From positions 1 through 64,000 of the forward strand of contig NZ_CP019426.1 in NCBI RefSeq assembly GCF_009834515.1: DNA of 64,000 nt, in the 5' to 3' direction. The stretch is from Pseudomonas sp. R84 (GTDB taxonomy: Bacteria > Pseudomonadota > Gammaproteobacteria > Pseudomonadales > Pseudomonadaceae). Shown here in pieces: positions 37,020-48,036 of this stretch. The position numbers were made by a program, and so were the translations under genes. The notes under the pieces were generated by a model. That model searched no databases. It worked only from the letters and a program-made list of their open reading frames with translations, and was not told the DNA's origin. Within the stretch, counting starts at the first letter, position 1, and each line of letters begins with the position of its first letter.

Positions 37020-38284
37020 ACACACCTCATCCGACCGTCAATTGGGTCAAGAACCGTGTCCGTCAGGCGCGTGACGATCAACAGCAATTGTTCGACGCCG
37101 GGCTCAATGGCCTGAACCTTGTGGCGCGCGATGGCAAGGTCATAGAGTTGAGCAGTGGCGAGCAGTTAACCGAATTTCTCTCGTGCTCCTATCTGGGACT
37201 CGAGAGCGATCCCCGTCTGGTTCAAGGCGCAGTGCAAGCCGTCGAGTCTTTCGGTGTGCAGTTTGCTGCCGCCCGCACCCGAGCGCTGCTACCGCCGATG
37301 CGCGAACTCGATGGGCAGTTGAACCGCATTTTCCAGGGGCATACGGTGACATTCAACTCGGTGGGCAGCGCCCATCTGGGTTGTCTGCCGCTGCTGGGCT
37401 CCGGTGAGCTGCCGTCGTACCCCCTGCGCCGTGGCCCGGGCTGGATCGTTGACCGCGCGGCCCATGCTTCAATGCAGGTACTGCAAGGCATTCTGTGGCA
37501 GTTCGGCCCTGTCCAGCGCTGCGATTGCAGTGATCTTCAGCAAGTCGAAGATGCCTGCTCCACCGCTGTCGCTGCCGGCAATACCCCCATTATCCTGACT
37601 GACAGCATCGGCTCGATGCGCGGGCTTTATCCCGTTAACAGGCTGCTGCAACTGGCTGAGCGCTTTGAGGGTTATCTGTATGCGGATGACGCTCACGGCA
37701 CTTCGATCCATGGCCTGAACGGGGGCGGTTATGCGCTTGATGTCGCCGCTGAGCCGTTGCGCGATCGTTTGATCCTGTTGTCGTCATTGTCCAAAGCCTT
37801 CGGCGCAACCGGCGGTGCAATTACGGTGCTGACGTCGGTCGATGCCGAGCTGATTCGGCGTCATGCGTCGACTTATACGTTCGGGGGCCCACTGTCCATG
37901 GGCGGAGTCGGTGCGGCAGTCGCCTCGACAAAGATTCATCTATCTGCAGGTTTGCGGGAGTTGCAGGCTTCATTATGGAAAAATGTTGAAGTTATCGATG
38001 GTCTGCTCGGGCCGGTTCTGGGCAACCATCAGATTGCTTCACCGATACGTTTCGTCCGGGTCGGAGCCGAAAGAGACGCCATCAGCCTGGCGTTGCACCT
38101 GCGTCGGCACGCCATCGCGGTCACCACGGCCTTGTTTCCGGTGGTGGCCAAAGGTGAAGCAATCCTGCGACTGGCCATCAGCGCCAATCACAGCGAGGTT
38201 CAGTTGAAGCATCTGGCGAGTGCCGTCAACGAAGGATTCGCTGAGTTGGGCATTCGTCAGGGAGAGCCGCATCATGTGCAGTGA
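37016..38284 (+). CDS. Alpha-oxoamine synthase family PLP enzyme
   Basis: This 422-residue fold-type I PLP enzyme belongs to the family of 2-amino-3-ketobutyrate CoA ligase, serine palmitoyltransferase, BioF and CqsA. It has the PLP-stacking His in IVDRAAHASM (His150), the aspartate in LYADDAHGTS (221-230), and the Schiff-base Lys260 in SLSKAFGATGG. These enzymes decarboxylatively condense an amino acid (CqsA uses SAM) with an acyl-thioester to give an alpha-aminoketone. ATGA overlap with the upstream gene indicates coupling; the acyl donor could come from the ligase downstream. Confidence 0.85.
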   Translation: MNTPHPTVNWVKNRVRQARDDQQQLFDAGLNGLNLVARDGKVIELSSGEQLTEFLSCSYLGLESDPRLVQGAVQAVESFGVQFAAARTRALLPPMRELDGQLNRIFQGHTVTFNSVGSAHLGCLPLLGSGELPSYPLRRGPGWIVDRAAHASMQVLQGILWQFGPVQRCDCSDLQQVEDACSTAVAAGNTPIILTDSIGSMRGLYPVNRLLQLAERFEGYLYADDAHGTSIHGLNGGGYALDVAAEPLRDRLILLSSLSKAFGATGGAITVLTSVDAELIRRHASTYTFGGPLSMGGVGAAVASTKIHLSAGLRELQASLWKNVEVIDGLLGPVLGNHQIASPIRFVRVGAERDAISLALHLRRHAIAVTTALFPVVAKGEAILRLAISANHSEVQLKHLASAVNEGFAELGIRQGEPHHVQ

Positions 38285-39575
38285 CCTGATGCAACGGAGC
38301 TGTGCAAAGACCATTCAGGCTGCAGCTGCAGAGGCCTTCGCGCGTAAATTGGACGATGCGCGGTCTCTGCCATGGTTCTGCACCTTGTGTCCGCAGATTC
38401 AACACGTACAGACCGCAGAGGATCTGCATCGGCTACCGATCCTCGCCGTGGAGGACGATCAGGGCGGGTTGCTGTTTACTCACCTCAGCGATGCGTCACA
38501 TCGCGCACCGGGCGGTGGGCTGACCCTGACTTCAGGTGGCAGCACCGGCAATTGCAAGCACATCACCCATTCCTGGGCATTCAACGAAAGCATCGTGCCC
38601 TTGGGCGCGCGAGTATTTGCTGCGACCGATGACCTGCCACGAGTCGTCATCAATTGCCTGACGCCTGGTGAAATGCAGGGAGCCTTTCAATACGCGGCGG
38701 CCATCGTCCAGCACATTAGCGCGCGTCTGCTGCCTGCAGGCGCGCTGATGGGCATGCAGCGCATAGCCGGGTTGATTCATTCACAAGCGGCCGACGCTTT
38801 GATCTGCACGCCCTCGTTCGCCGAGGCGCTGTTCAATCATGCCGATGTCGATGGAGTGCAGCTGCGCAGTTTGAGATGGCTCTACTACATCGGTGAACCT
38901 TGCCGTCAGCCGCTACGCGAGCAACTGGCACGAGACTGGCCAGCCCTGAACATACGATCGTTGGGTTATAGCTCGACGGAGACCGGCCCGATCGGTTTCC
39001 AGTGCGCGCACCTTGAGCATGGTTTCTACCATCTGCATGCAGATGCCATGCTGCTTGAAGTGGTCGATCCTTTAAGCCTGCAAGCGGTGGTGGACGGTGA
39101 ACCCGGCGAGTTTCTGCTGACCCCTTTGCTGCCCGATCAGGTGCCTTTGTTGCGGTACCGCATTGGTGATCGTGGGCGAGTTTTGCCCAGGCAATCCGGC
39201 TGTGCCTGTGGCAGCGCTTTGCCAATACTGGAACTGCAGGGTCGAATCGAAACTTCGATCAAGCTGGGCGGAGCGATCATCACTCAGCGACAGGTCCTGA
39301 GCGTGCTCGCAGAAGCGTTGCCCGAACTGCACGCTTCGGATGTGCAGGTGCAGATTGATCGACAGGCCGACGGTGCGCAGCTGCGGCTGCTTATCGCGGA
39401 GGACCGATTACCCGCCGCTGCTGAACGTGTCATCGAACAGGCTTTGCACAACGAGGCGCAAGCGAGCGCATTGCTCAGATTGCCCGGTGTGTTGGGCATG
39501 CAGGTACAGCGTCTGCCCCGTGGTGATTTCGCAACCACCCTGGCAGGCAAGACGCCGTTCTTTGTCGAGAGGTGA
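38274..39575 (+). CDS. Adenylate-forming ligase, phenylacetate-CoA-ligase-like
   Basis: The 433-residue protein starts at ATG 38274, with GGAGAG upstream, 11 nt before the previous stop; a longer frame to 38220 is less likely. It shows the AMP-binding signature LTLTSGGSTGNCKH, the acyl-adenylate motif SLGYSSTETGPIGF, and YRIGDRGRVLPRQ, with a short C-terminal domain as in PaaK-type ligases. A CxC...C segment (GCACGS) follows. It activates a carboxylic acid, presumably the acyl precursor of the operon's product. The final lysine equivalent was not placed with certainty. Confidence 0.8.
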   Translation: MCSDLMQRSCAKTIQAAAAEAFARKLDDARSLPWFCTLCPQIQHVQTAEDLHRLPILAVEDDQGGLLFTHLSDASHRAPGGGLTLTSGGSTGNCKHITHSWAFNESIVPLGARVFAATDDLPRVVINCLTPGEMQGAFQYAAAIVQHISARLLPAGALMGMQRIAGLIHSQAADALICTPSFAEALFNHADVDGVQLRSLRWLYYIGEPCRQPLREQLARDWPALNIRSLGYSSTETGPIGFQCAHLEHGFYHLHADAMLLEVVDPLSLQAVVDGEPGEFLLTPLLPDQVPLLRYRIGDRGRVLPRQSGCACGSALPILELQGRIETSIKLGGAIITQRQVLSVLAEALPELHASDVQVQIDRQADGAQLRLLIAEDRLPAAAERVIEQALHNEAQASALLRLPGVLGMQVQRLPRGDFATTLAGKTPFFVER

Positions 39576-39578
39576 CGT

Positions 39579-39608
39579 CCCGGGCCAGCCTCGTGAGGCT
39601 CGCCCGGG
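39579..39608 (+). terminator. Hairpin at the end of the 34502 operon
   Basis: CCCGGGC-AGCCTC and GAGGCT-GCCCGGG form a 13-pair stem with one mismatch and a 2-nt loop, 4 nt after the ligase stop. The T content downstream is poor, so it may be a weak terminator between convergent operons. Confidence 0.6.
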
Positions 39609-39630
39609 TGCTTCGTTTGATGGCTGCGTT

Positions 39631-41672
<2,042 letters not shown>

Positions 41673-41681
41673 GGATTTCTG

Positions 41682-42503
41682 ATGGATCGTTACGTCGTTT
41701 TCGGTAACCCGATCGGTCACAGCAAATCGCCGATGATTCACAAACTGTTCGCCGAGCAGACCGGTCAGCGCCTCGACTACAGCGCCTTGCTGGCGCCGCT
41801 TGAAGATTTCGCTGGCTGCGCCACGGCGTTTTTCCAGGAAGGTCGCGGCGCCAACGTCACCGTGCCGTTCAAGGAGGACGCTTACCGTTTGGCCAACAGC
41901 CTGACTGCTCGTGCGCAACGGGCCGGCGCGGTGAACACCCTGAGCAAACTGGCTGACGGCTCGCTGCTCGGTGACAACACCGACGGCGCCGGGCTGGTGC
42001 GCGATCTGACGGTGAACGCCGGATTCAGCCTGACTGGCAAGCGCATCCTGTTGTTGGGGGCGGGTGGCGCTGTGCGCGGGGTGCTGGAGCCTTTGCTGGC
42101 GGAGAAACCCGCATCGGTAGTCATCGCCAATCGTACGGTGGACAAGGCTGAGTTGCTGGCGGAGCTGTTCTGCGACCTGGGGCCGGTGTCGGCCAGTGGT
42201 TTCGACTGGCTGCGCGAGCCGGTGGACGTGATCATCAATGCCACGTCGGCGAGCCTGACCGGCGATGTACCGCCGATTGCGCCGAGCCTGATCGAGCCGG
42301 GTAAAACCCTGTGCTACGACATGATGTACGGCAAGGAACCGACGGCGTTCTGCCGCTGGGCCAGCGAACAGGGTGCGGCGGTGGTGATGGATGGCTTGGG
42401 CATGCTCGCTGAACAGGCGGCTGAGGCGTTCTTTTTGTGGCGCGGTGTGCGCCCGGATACGGCGCCCGTGCTGGCCGAACTACGCCGCCAGTTGGCCCAA
42501 TAG
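41682..42503 (+). CDS. aroE: Shikimate dehydrogenase
   Basis: AroE reduces 3-dehydroshikimate with NADPH in aromatic amino-acid synthesis. The 273-residue protein has [16 protein letters not shown] (substrate site), [11 protein letters not shown] with the catalytic Lys, [12 protein letters not shown], and the Rossmann motif [12 protein letters not shown]. It is cotranscribed with hemF. A REP doublet follows. Confidence 0.96.
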   Translation: MDRYVVFGNPIGHSKSPMIHKLFAEQTGQRLDYSALLAPLEDFAGCATAFFQEGRGANVTVPFKEDAYRLANSLTARAQRAGAVNTLSKLADGSLLGDNTDGAGLVRDLTVNAGFSLTGKRILLLGAGGAVRGVLEPLLAEKPASVVIANRTVDKAELLAELFCDLGPVSASGFDWLREPVDVIINATSASLTGDVPPIAPSLIEPGKTLCYDMMYGKEPTAFCRWASEQGAAVVMDGLGMLAEQAAEAFFLWRGVRPDTAPVLAELRRQLAQ

Positions 42504-42510
42504 ATACCCA

Positions 42511-42600
42511 TGTGGGAGCGGGCCTGCTCGCGAAAGCGGTCTGTCTGACACATCAATGTTGGCTGTGCCGCAGTCTTCGCGAGCAGGCTCGCCCCCACAA
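42511..42600. repeat. REP doublet
   Basis: GTGGGAGCGGGCCTGCTCGC and GCGAGCAGGCTCGCCCCCAC form an inverted pair around a short spacer between convergent aroE and the SulP gene. Same family as the unit at 26921. Confidence 0.9.
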
Positions 42601-42619
42601 GGATTACCTCTATTGCCAA

Positions 42620-44188
42620 TCAATCCTCAAACCGGATCGGGCATTTCTCCGGTCCTTCCAGCTTCCGCAACTCCTCCACCACCTGCGGCCGCGCCCGGCG
42701 CAGGGTCAGGCTGCGATCCTGGCTCAACAACCGCCGCGCCTCCTGATGCAGCATCTCCACCCCCGAATAGTCGATGAAGTTGATCTGCTGCGCCTCGATC
42801 ACCACCCGCGCGCCATGCATCCGTTGCAGACGCACTTGCAGGTAATGACTGGCGCCGAAAAAGATCGACCCGCCGACGCGCAACACATCGTCCTCACCGT
42901 CGCGCCAATGCTGCACACGCGGTTGCGAAGTGCGCTTGAGGTAGAAGAACAGTGATGCCAGCACGCCCGCGTAGATTGCTGTCTGTAATTCCAGCAGCAA
43001 CGTTGCCAGACACGTCAGGGCCATGACCACGAACTCGGCGCGACTGACCCGCAGCAAGGCGCGAATCCCGCGATGATCGACCAACCCCCAGGCAATCAAA
43101 AGAATGCTGCCCGCCATCACCGGAATCGGAATGTGCGCAATCAGCCCCGCGCCAAAAATCGCAAACAATGCCACCCAAATCGCTGAAAACACCCCGGCCA
43201 GCGGCGAGCATGCGCCCGCCTCGTAACTGAGGCCCGAACGGGTAAACGAGCCCGCCGACAATGATCCGGAAAAGAACGCCCCGACGATATTCGACAAGCC
43301 CTGCGCGCGGACTTCCTGATTGGCATCGAGCAATTGCTGCGAGCGTGCCGAAATCGAGCGGGCAATCGACAGGCTGGTGACCAACCCGAGCATGCCCACT
43401 GCGACGGCGCTCGGCAGCAGGCGCAAGATCAAATCCAGATCCAGCGGCAACGCACTGAATGGCGGCAGCCGTCCGACGAACGCGCTGACCAGATGCACAT
43501 GGCCGAACATCGCCGGCCACAGCCACACCAGCAGACTGGCCAATGCGAGGGTTATCAACAGCGTCGGCCAGCGTGGCAGCAATTGTTTCAACACCACACC
43601 GACGACTACCGTTGCCACACCGAGTACCAACGAAGGTTTATCCACAGCCCTGAGGTGTTGCAGCAGATCCATCAAACTCGCCAGCGCTGTGGCCTTGGCC
43701 GGCAACTCCAGTCCCAACAGGTTCGGCAATTGCCCGATGGCGATCACCACTGCGGCACCGAGGGTGAACCCCAGCACCACCGAGTGCGAGACGAAGTTCA
43801 CCAGCGCGCCGAAACGCAGTAAACCGAGCAGCCACTGGAAAATCCCGGCGAGGAAGGTCAGCAGCAGGATAAGCGTGATGTAGTCCTGCGACGCCGGAAT
43901 CGCTAAAGGACTGACACTGGCAAACAGCACAATGGAAATCGCCGCCGTCGGGCCGCAGATCAGATGCCACGACGAACCCCACAGGCAGGCGATCAGCACC
44001 GGGATGATCGCCGCATAGAGGCCGTACTCGGGTGGCAGACCTGCGATCAACGCGTAGGCAATCGACTGGGGTAACGCGAGAATCGCACCGCTGAGGCCGA
44101 CGATCAGATCCCGTCCGACGCTGGCGCGGGTTTGCCGCGGTAGCCAGGTGAGGAAGGGCAAGAGAGAGTGGCGGCTGGGGAAGGCCAT
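42620..44188 (-). CDS. SulP-family inorganic anion transporter with STAS domain
   Basis: This 522-residue inner-membrane carrier transports sulfate, bicarbonate or related anions. It has about 11-12 hydrophobic segments, including the family's early motif LIVGLSGAILALPQSIAYAL and PPEYGLYAAIIPVLIACLWG, then a cytoplasmic STAS domain from about residue 425 (INFIDYSGVEMLHQEARR). The substrate cannot be told from sequence. Its neighbourhood with choline-sulfate genes makes sulfate plausible. Confidence 0.9.
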   Translation of the reverse strand: MAFPSRHSLLPFLTWLPRQTRASVGRDLIVGLSGAILALPQSIAYALIAGLPPEYGLYAAIIPVLIACLWGSSWHLICGPTAAISIVLFASVSPLAIPASQDYITLILLLTFLAGIFQWLLGLLRFGALVNFVSHSVVLGFTLGAAVVIAIGQLPNLLGLELPAKATALASLMDLLQHLRAVDKPSLVLGVATVVVGVVLKQLLPRWPTLLITLALASLLVWLWPAMFGHVHLVSAFVGRLPPFSALPLDLDLILRLLPSAVAVGMLGLVTSLSIARSISARSQQLLDANQEVRAQGLSNIVGAFFSGSLSAGSFTRSGLSYEAGACSPLAGVFSAIWVALFAIFGAGLIAHIPIPVMAGSILLIAWGLVDHRGIRALLRVSRAEFVVMALTCLATLLLELQTAIYAGVLASLFFYLKRTSQPRVQHWRDGEDDVLRVGGSIFFGASHYLQVRLQRMHGARVVIEAQQINFIDYSGVEMLHQEARRLLSQDRSLTLRRARPQVVEELRKLEGPEKCPIRFED

Positions 44189-44241
44189 GGGTCCTCGCGG
44201 TTGGGGTTTTGTTCAAGGTTATCAGGGTGCCTGGGGAAAGG

Positions 44242-44405
44242 CCCCTCACCCTAGCCCTCTCCCAGAGGGAGAGGGGACTGACCGAGGTGTTTGGACTGGC
44301 TACATCGACCTGAGGAATCAGCGTCGAACTCAGGTCTCGAATCAAACAACGATCGGCTCCCTTTCCCCCTCGCCCCCTTTGGGGGAGAGGGCTGGGGTGA
44401 GGGGG
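44242..44405. repeat. Long inverted repeat of CCCTCACCC type
   Basis: A unit CCCTCACCCTAGCCCTCTCCC with its own hairpin (CCTCTCCCAGAGGGAGAGG) is mirrored about 115 nt later by GGGGGAGAGGGCTGGGGTGAG, also with a local hairpin. This is a second class of dispersed extragenic palindrome, different from the REP units elsewhere. It lies between SulP and choX. Confidence 0.8.
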
Positions 44406-44445
44406 AATAAATCTCAAGCCGTAAACAATTCCAGCAACCCCACGA

Positions 44446-45366
44446 TCAAAGCTTCGCCTTCACCGCCGCCAACGCATCCTTCCCGTCAACCGTCTTCACC
44501 CCGTCCAGCCACTTATCCAGCACCGCCGGATTCGCCTTGATCCACGCCTTCGCCGCCTCGGCATTAGTGACCTTCTTGTTCACCACCTCAGCCATGATGC
44601 TGTTCTCCATCTCCTGGGTGAACGACAGATTGCTCAGCAATTTACCCACATTCGGACACGCCTCGGCATAGCCTTTGCGCGTCAACGTAAACACGCTGCC
44701 GGTATCGCCAAAATACTTCTCGCCACCCTTCAGGTAATGCATCTTCAACTGCACGTTCATCGGGTGCGGGGTCCAGCCGAGGAAGGTGACGAATTTCTGT
44801 TTCTTCACGGCCCGCGACACTTCAGCCAGCATCGCCTGTTCGCTGGATTCGATCAGCTTCCACTGGCCCATGTCGAAGTCGTTTTTCTTGATGATTTCCT
44901 GCAACGAGATATTCGCCGGCGCGCCGGAGCCGATGCCGTAGATCTTGCGCTCGAACTTGTCCGCGTATTTGTTCAGGTCGGCAAAGTTATGCACACCCGC
45001 ATCCCACACGTAATCCGGCACGGCGAGGGTGAATTCGGTGCCGTCGAGATTCTTCGCCAGTTGCGTGACATCGCCGGTGGCGACGAACTTGTCATAGAAG
45101 CCCTGCTGCGCCGGCATCCAGTTGCCGAGGAACACGTCCACCTGGCCGTCCTTCAAACCGCCAAAGGTAATCGGCACCGCGAGTGTGTCGACCTTGGCCT
45201 TGTAGCCCATGCCGTCCAGCAGAAACCCGGTGATCGCATTGGTCGCGGCAATATCGCTCCAGCCCGGGTCGGCCATTTTCACCGTGTCGCAGCTTTGCTC
45301 GGCGAAGGCCGATGCGCTGCTCAGCGCGAGCAGGCCAACCATCACTACTGTGGATAACTTACGCAT
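44446..45366 (-). CDS. choX: Choline/betaine ABC transporter substrate-binding protein
   Basis: This periplasmic binding protein captures choline. The 306-residue protein from ATG 45366 opens MRKLSTVVMVGLLALSSASAFA, a signal peptide, and continues with the ChoX-type fold (MADPGWSDIAATNAITGFLL, FLGNWMPAQQGFYDKF, FVTFLGWTPHPMN with candidate aromatic ligands). It lies 16 nt after betC, so choline released from choline-O-sulfate and its uptake appear linked. No permease or ATPase gene accompanies it here. Confidence 0.92.
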   Translation of the reverse strand: MRKLSTVVMVGLLALSSASAFAEQSCDTVKMADPGWSDIAATNAITGFLLDGMGYKAKVDTLAVPITFGGLKDGQVDVFLGNWMPAQQGFYDKFVATGDVTQLAKNLDGTEFTLAVPDYVWDAGVHNFADLNKYADKFERKIYGIGSGAPANISLQEIIKKNDFDMGQWKLIESSEQAMLAEVSRAVKKQKFVTFLGWTPHPMNVQLKMHYLKGGEKYFGDTGSVFTLTRKGYAEACPNVGKLLSNLSFTQEMENSIMAEVVNKKVTNAEAAKAWIKANPAVLDKWLDGVKTVDGKDALAAVKAKL

Positions 45367-45382
45367 GGACTTCCCCTTAACA

Positions 45383-46897
45383 TTATTGGTTTTGGCAGGG
45401 TTGTGGATAACGTGCTTTGCGTTCCAGATCATCGAGGTCGATGTGGTTGCGCATGTACTGCTGACTGGCGTCCACCAGCGGCTGGTGATCCCAGCTCTTC
45501 AGCTTGCCGATGGTCAGCGCCTCGGCAACAAATCGGCGACGGCGTTGGCTGGCGAGGACCTCACGGTGAATCGCCGGAATGTCCCATTTGGCCCGCGCTT
45601 CGGCGATAAAATCATCGAACAGCTGGCGATGCTGCGGCGATTGGCTGAGTTCTTCCATCTCACGCGGATCGTTGTCTACGTCGAAGAGTAAGCAAGGGTC
45701 GCTTTCACTGTAGATAAATTTGTAGGCACCGCGACGGATCATCATCAACGGGCTGATGGTGCCTTCGGCCATGTATTCGCCAAACACTTCGTCATGACCG
45801 CCCTGCCCTTGCAGGTGTGAAACCAGTGAGCGGCCGTCCAGCGGCAAGCCCGATTCCAGCGTGCCGCCGGCCAGTTCAACGAATGTCGGCAGCAGGTCGG
45901 CGGTCGACACGGCAGCGCTGACGCGGCCCGATTCGAACTGCCCCGGCGCACTTATCAACAGGGGCACACGGGCTGCCATTTCGTACCAGTGCATTTTGTA
46001 CCAGAGGCCTTTCTCGCCCAACATGTCGCCATGGTCGCCTGAGAAGACAATGATGGTGTCATCGATTAACCCGGTTTCTTCCAGCGTTTGCAGAAGTTTG
46101 CCGACGTTGGCGTCGATATAGCTGCACGCACCGAAGTACGCCCGGCGTGCATCACGAATTTTATCCACAGGCAATGGCTTATCCCACAGGTCGTAGACCT
46201 TGAGCAGACGCTGCGAGTGCGGATCGAGTTCGTGTTGATCCGGCGTTGTCGGAAGCGGGATTTCGCCATCGTCGTACAAATCCCAAAAAGCCTTGGGAAT
46301 TGTGTACGGGTCGTGTGGGTGAGTCATCGACACGGTCAGGCAGAACGGCTGATCGCCATCTTCGCGAATGTGATCGAACAAGTATTGCTGCGCCTTGAAC
46401 ACCACCTCTTCATCGAAATCCAGCTGATTGGTGCGTACGCACGGTCCGGCCTGCAGCACCGAAGACATGTTGTGATACCAGCTCGGCCGCACATCCGGCT
46501 CGTCCCAGTTCACCGCCCAGCCATAGTCGGCCGGGTAGATGTCGCTAGTCAGGCGTTCTTCGTAGCCGTGCAACTGATCGGGGCCACAGAAATGCATCTT
46601 GCCCGACAGCGCGGTGCGGTAGCCGAGACGGCGCAGGTAATGGGCGTAAGTCGGCACATCGGCGGGGAAATCGGCAGCGTTGTCATAGGCGCCAATCTTG
46701 CTCGGCAATTGGCCGCTGACCAAGGTGAAGCGAGACGGCGCGCACAACGGGCTGTTGCAGTATGCGGCGTCGAATACCACGCCTTGAGCGGCGAGGCGGG
46801 AAAGATTCGGCAGTTTGATCGGCGAAGGGCCGTAGAACGGCAACATTGGCGCGGCCATCTGATCGGCCATGATGAAAAGAATATTCTTGCGCTTCAT
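45383..46897 (-). CDS. betC: Choline-sulfatase
   Basis: BetC hydrolyses choline-O-sulfate to choline and sulfate. The 504-residue protein from ATG 46897 (MKRKNILFIMADQM) has the sulfatase motif CAPSR, whose Cys becomes formylglycine, metal ligands in MADQM and the SGDHGDMLGEKG segment, and the C-terminal choline-sulfatase region. It is divergent from the LysR gene, with about 115 nt between. Confidence 0.95.
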   Translation of the reverse strand: MKRKNILFIMADQMAAPMLPFYGPSPIKLPNLSRLAAQGVVFDAAYCNSPLCAPSRFTLVSGQLPSKIGAYDNAADFPADVPTYAHYLRRLGYRTALSGKMHFCGPDQLHGYEERLTSDIYPADYGWAVNWDEPDVRPSWYHNMSSVLQAGPCVRTNQLDFDEEVVFKAQQYLFDHIREDGDQPFCLTVSMTHPHDPYTIPKAFWDLYDDGEIPLPTTPDQHELDPHSQRLLKVYDLWDKPLPVDKIRDARRAYFGACSYIDANVGKLLQTLEETGLIDDTIIVFSGDHGDMLGEKGLWYKMHWYEMAARVPLLISAPGQFESGRVSAAVSTADLLPTFVELAGGTLESGLPLDGRSLVSHLQGQGGHDEVFGEYMAEGTISPLMMIRRGAYKFIYSESDPCLLFDVDNDPREMEELSQSPQHRQLFDDFIAEARAKWDIPAIHREVLASQRRRRFVAEALTIGKLKSWDHQPLVDASQQYMRNHIDLDDLERKARYPQPCQNQ

Positions 46898-47011
46898 GTG
46901 ATCGCGGCATTCCATAGTGAATATTTATGCGACATTGCTGCGATCGAGCATGGAGTTCATGCTTTGTCTGGTAAAGCCCGCGCCCGACAATGACTAGGAT
47001 AAGCACAGCTT

Positions 47012-47962
47012 ATGTATGACGCCTTGGGTGATCTGTCCCTCGACCTGCTGCGCGCCTTTGAGGCGGCCGCTCGCCAGCGCAGCTTTACCGCCGCGGCGGT
47101 TGAGCTTGGCACTACGCAACCAGCAATCAGTCAGCAGATCAAACGGCTGGAAGAACAGCTCGGCACACGGCTGTTTGATCGGATTTACCGAGGGATCGAG
47201 CTGACCGAAGTCGGTGCGATCCTGTTCGAGCAAGTTACCCTTGGTTTGCAGAACATCGACGCAGGATTGAGCGCGATCAGCTCACAACAGCAACACGAGG
47301 TCCTGCAAGTTGCCACCGATTTTGCCTTCGCCGCTTATTGGTTGATGCCGCGGCTACATCGTTTTCACGAGGCCAATCCGCAGGTCGACGTCAGCCTGGT
47401 GACCAGTGAACGCAACCACAACATGCTGCGCACCGATATCGACGTGGCGATCCTGTTTGGCGATGGACGCTTTAAACAGGGCGAAAGCCATTGGCTGTTC
47501 AGCGAAGAAGTGTTCCCGGTGTGCAGTCCGCAGTTGCTCAAGGATCGCGCCCAGCCCCTGCCGGCTCAGGCGTTACTGGAGTTTCCGTTGTTGCACCTGC
47601 GCGGGCAAAACAGCAGCAACTGGTTTGACTGGAGTGGTCTGTTCCGTGAACTCGGTATCAATACACCGCCGGCGCCGGGGCAATTGCGCTTCGACAATTA
47701 CACGCTGTTGATTCAAGCGGCGATTGGCGGCCAAGGCGTGGCGATTGGTTGGCGCCACCTTGTGGATAACTTGCTGAGTCAGGGTTTGCTGTGCCGTCCC
47801 ATCGCCGAAACGACCCTGTCGCGCCTCGGTTATTACGTGGTGCTGCCGCAACGCAAACGCCGGGGTGCGTTGATTCAGCAGTTTGTCGATTGGCTGATGG
47901 CGGAACAGGCGAGCAGCGCGGAGTCCTTGAGTGGGCTGGCGCTGCCTTCGATTGCGGTTTGA
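47012..47962 (+). CDS. LysR-family regulator of choline-sulfate utilisation
   Basis: This 316-residue LysR regulator has an N-terminal helix-turn-helix (FEAAARQRSFTAAAVELGTT, QPAISQQIKRLEEQLG) and a C-terminal ligand domain. The divergent placement beside betC-choX is the typical LysR layout and matches PA0032 next to betC in P. aeruginosa, so it probably activates betC-choX with choline-O-sulfate or choline as the effector. Confidence 0.9.
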   Translation: MYDALGDLSLDLLRAFEAAARQRSFTAAAVELGTTQPAISQQIKRLEEQLGTRLFDRIYRGIELTEVGAILFEQVTLGLQNIDAGLSAISSQQQHEVLQVATDFAFAAYWLMPRLHRFHEANPQVDVSLVTSERNHNMLRTDIDVAILFGDGRFKQGESHWLFSEEVFPVCSPQLLKDRAQPLPAQALLEFPLLHLRGQNSSNWFDWSGLFRELGINTPPAPGQLRFDNYTLLIQAAIGGQGVAIGWRHLVDNLLSQGLLCRPIAETTLSRLGYYVVLPQRKRRGALIQQFVDWLMAEQASSAESLSGLALPSIAV

Positions 47963-47967
47963 GGATC

Positions 47968-48036
47968 AAAAGATCGCAGCCTGCGGCAGCTCCTACACCG
48001 ATCTCATGTAGGAGCTGCCGCAGGCTGCGATCTTTT
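47968..48036. repeat. Perfect 29-bp inverted repeat between convergent genes
   Basis: AAAAGATCGCAGCCTGCGGC (continuing to base 47996) is mirrored exactly at 48008-48036 around an 11-nt loop. The outer A/T runs make it a likely bidirectional terminator for the LysR gene and the gene at 48035, whose last 2 nt it overlaps. It is a dispersed-repeat type common in Pseudomonas. Confidence 0.85.
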
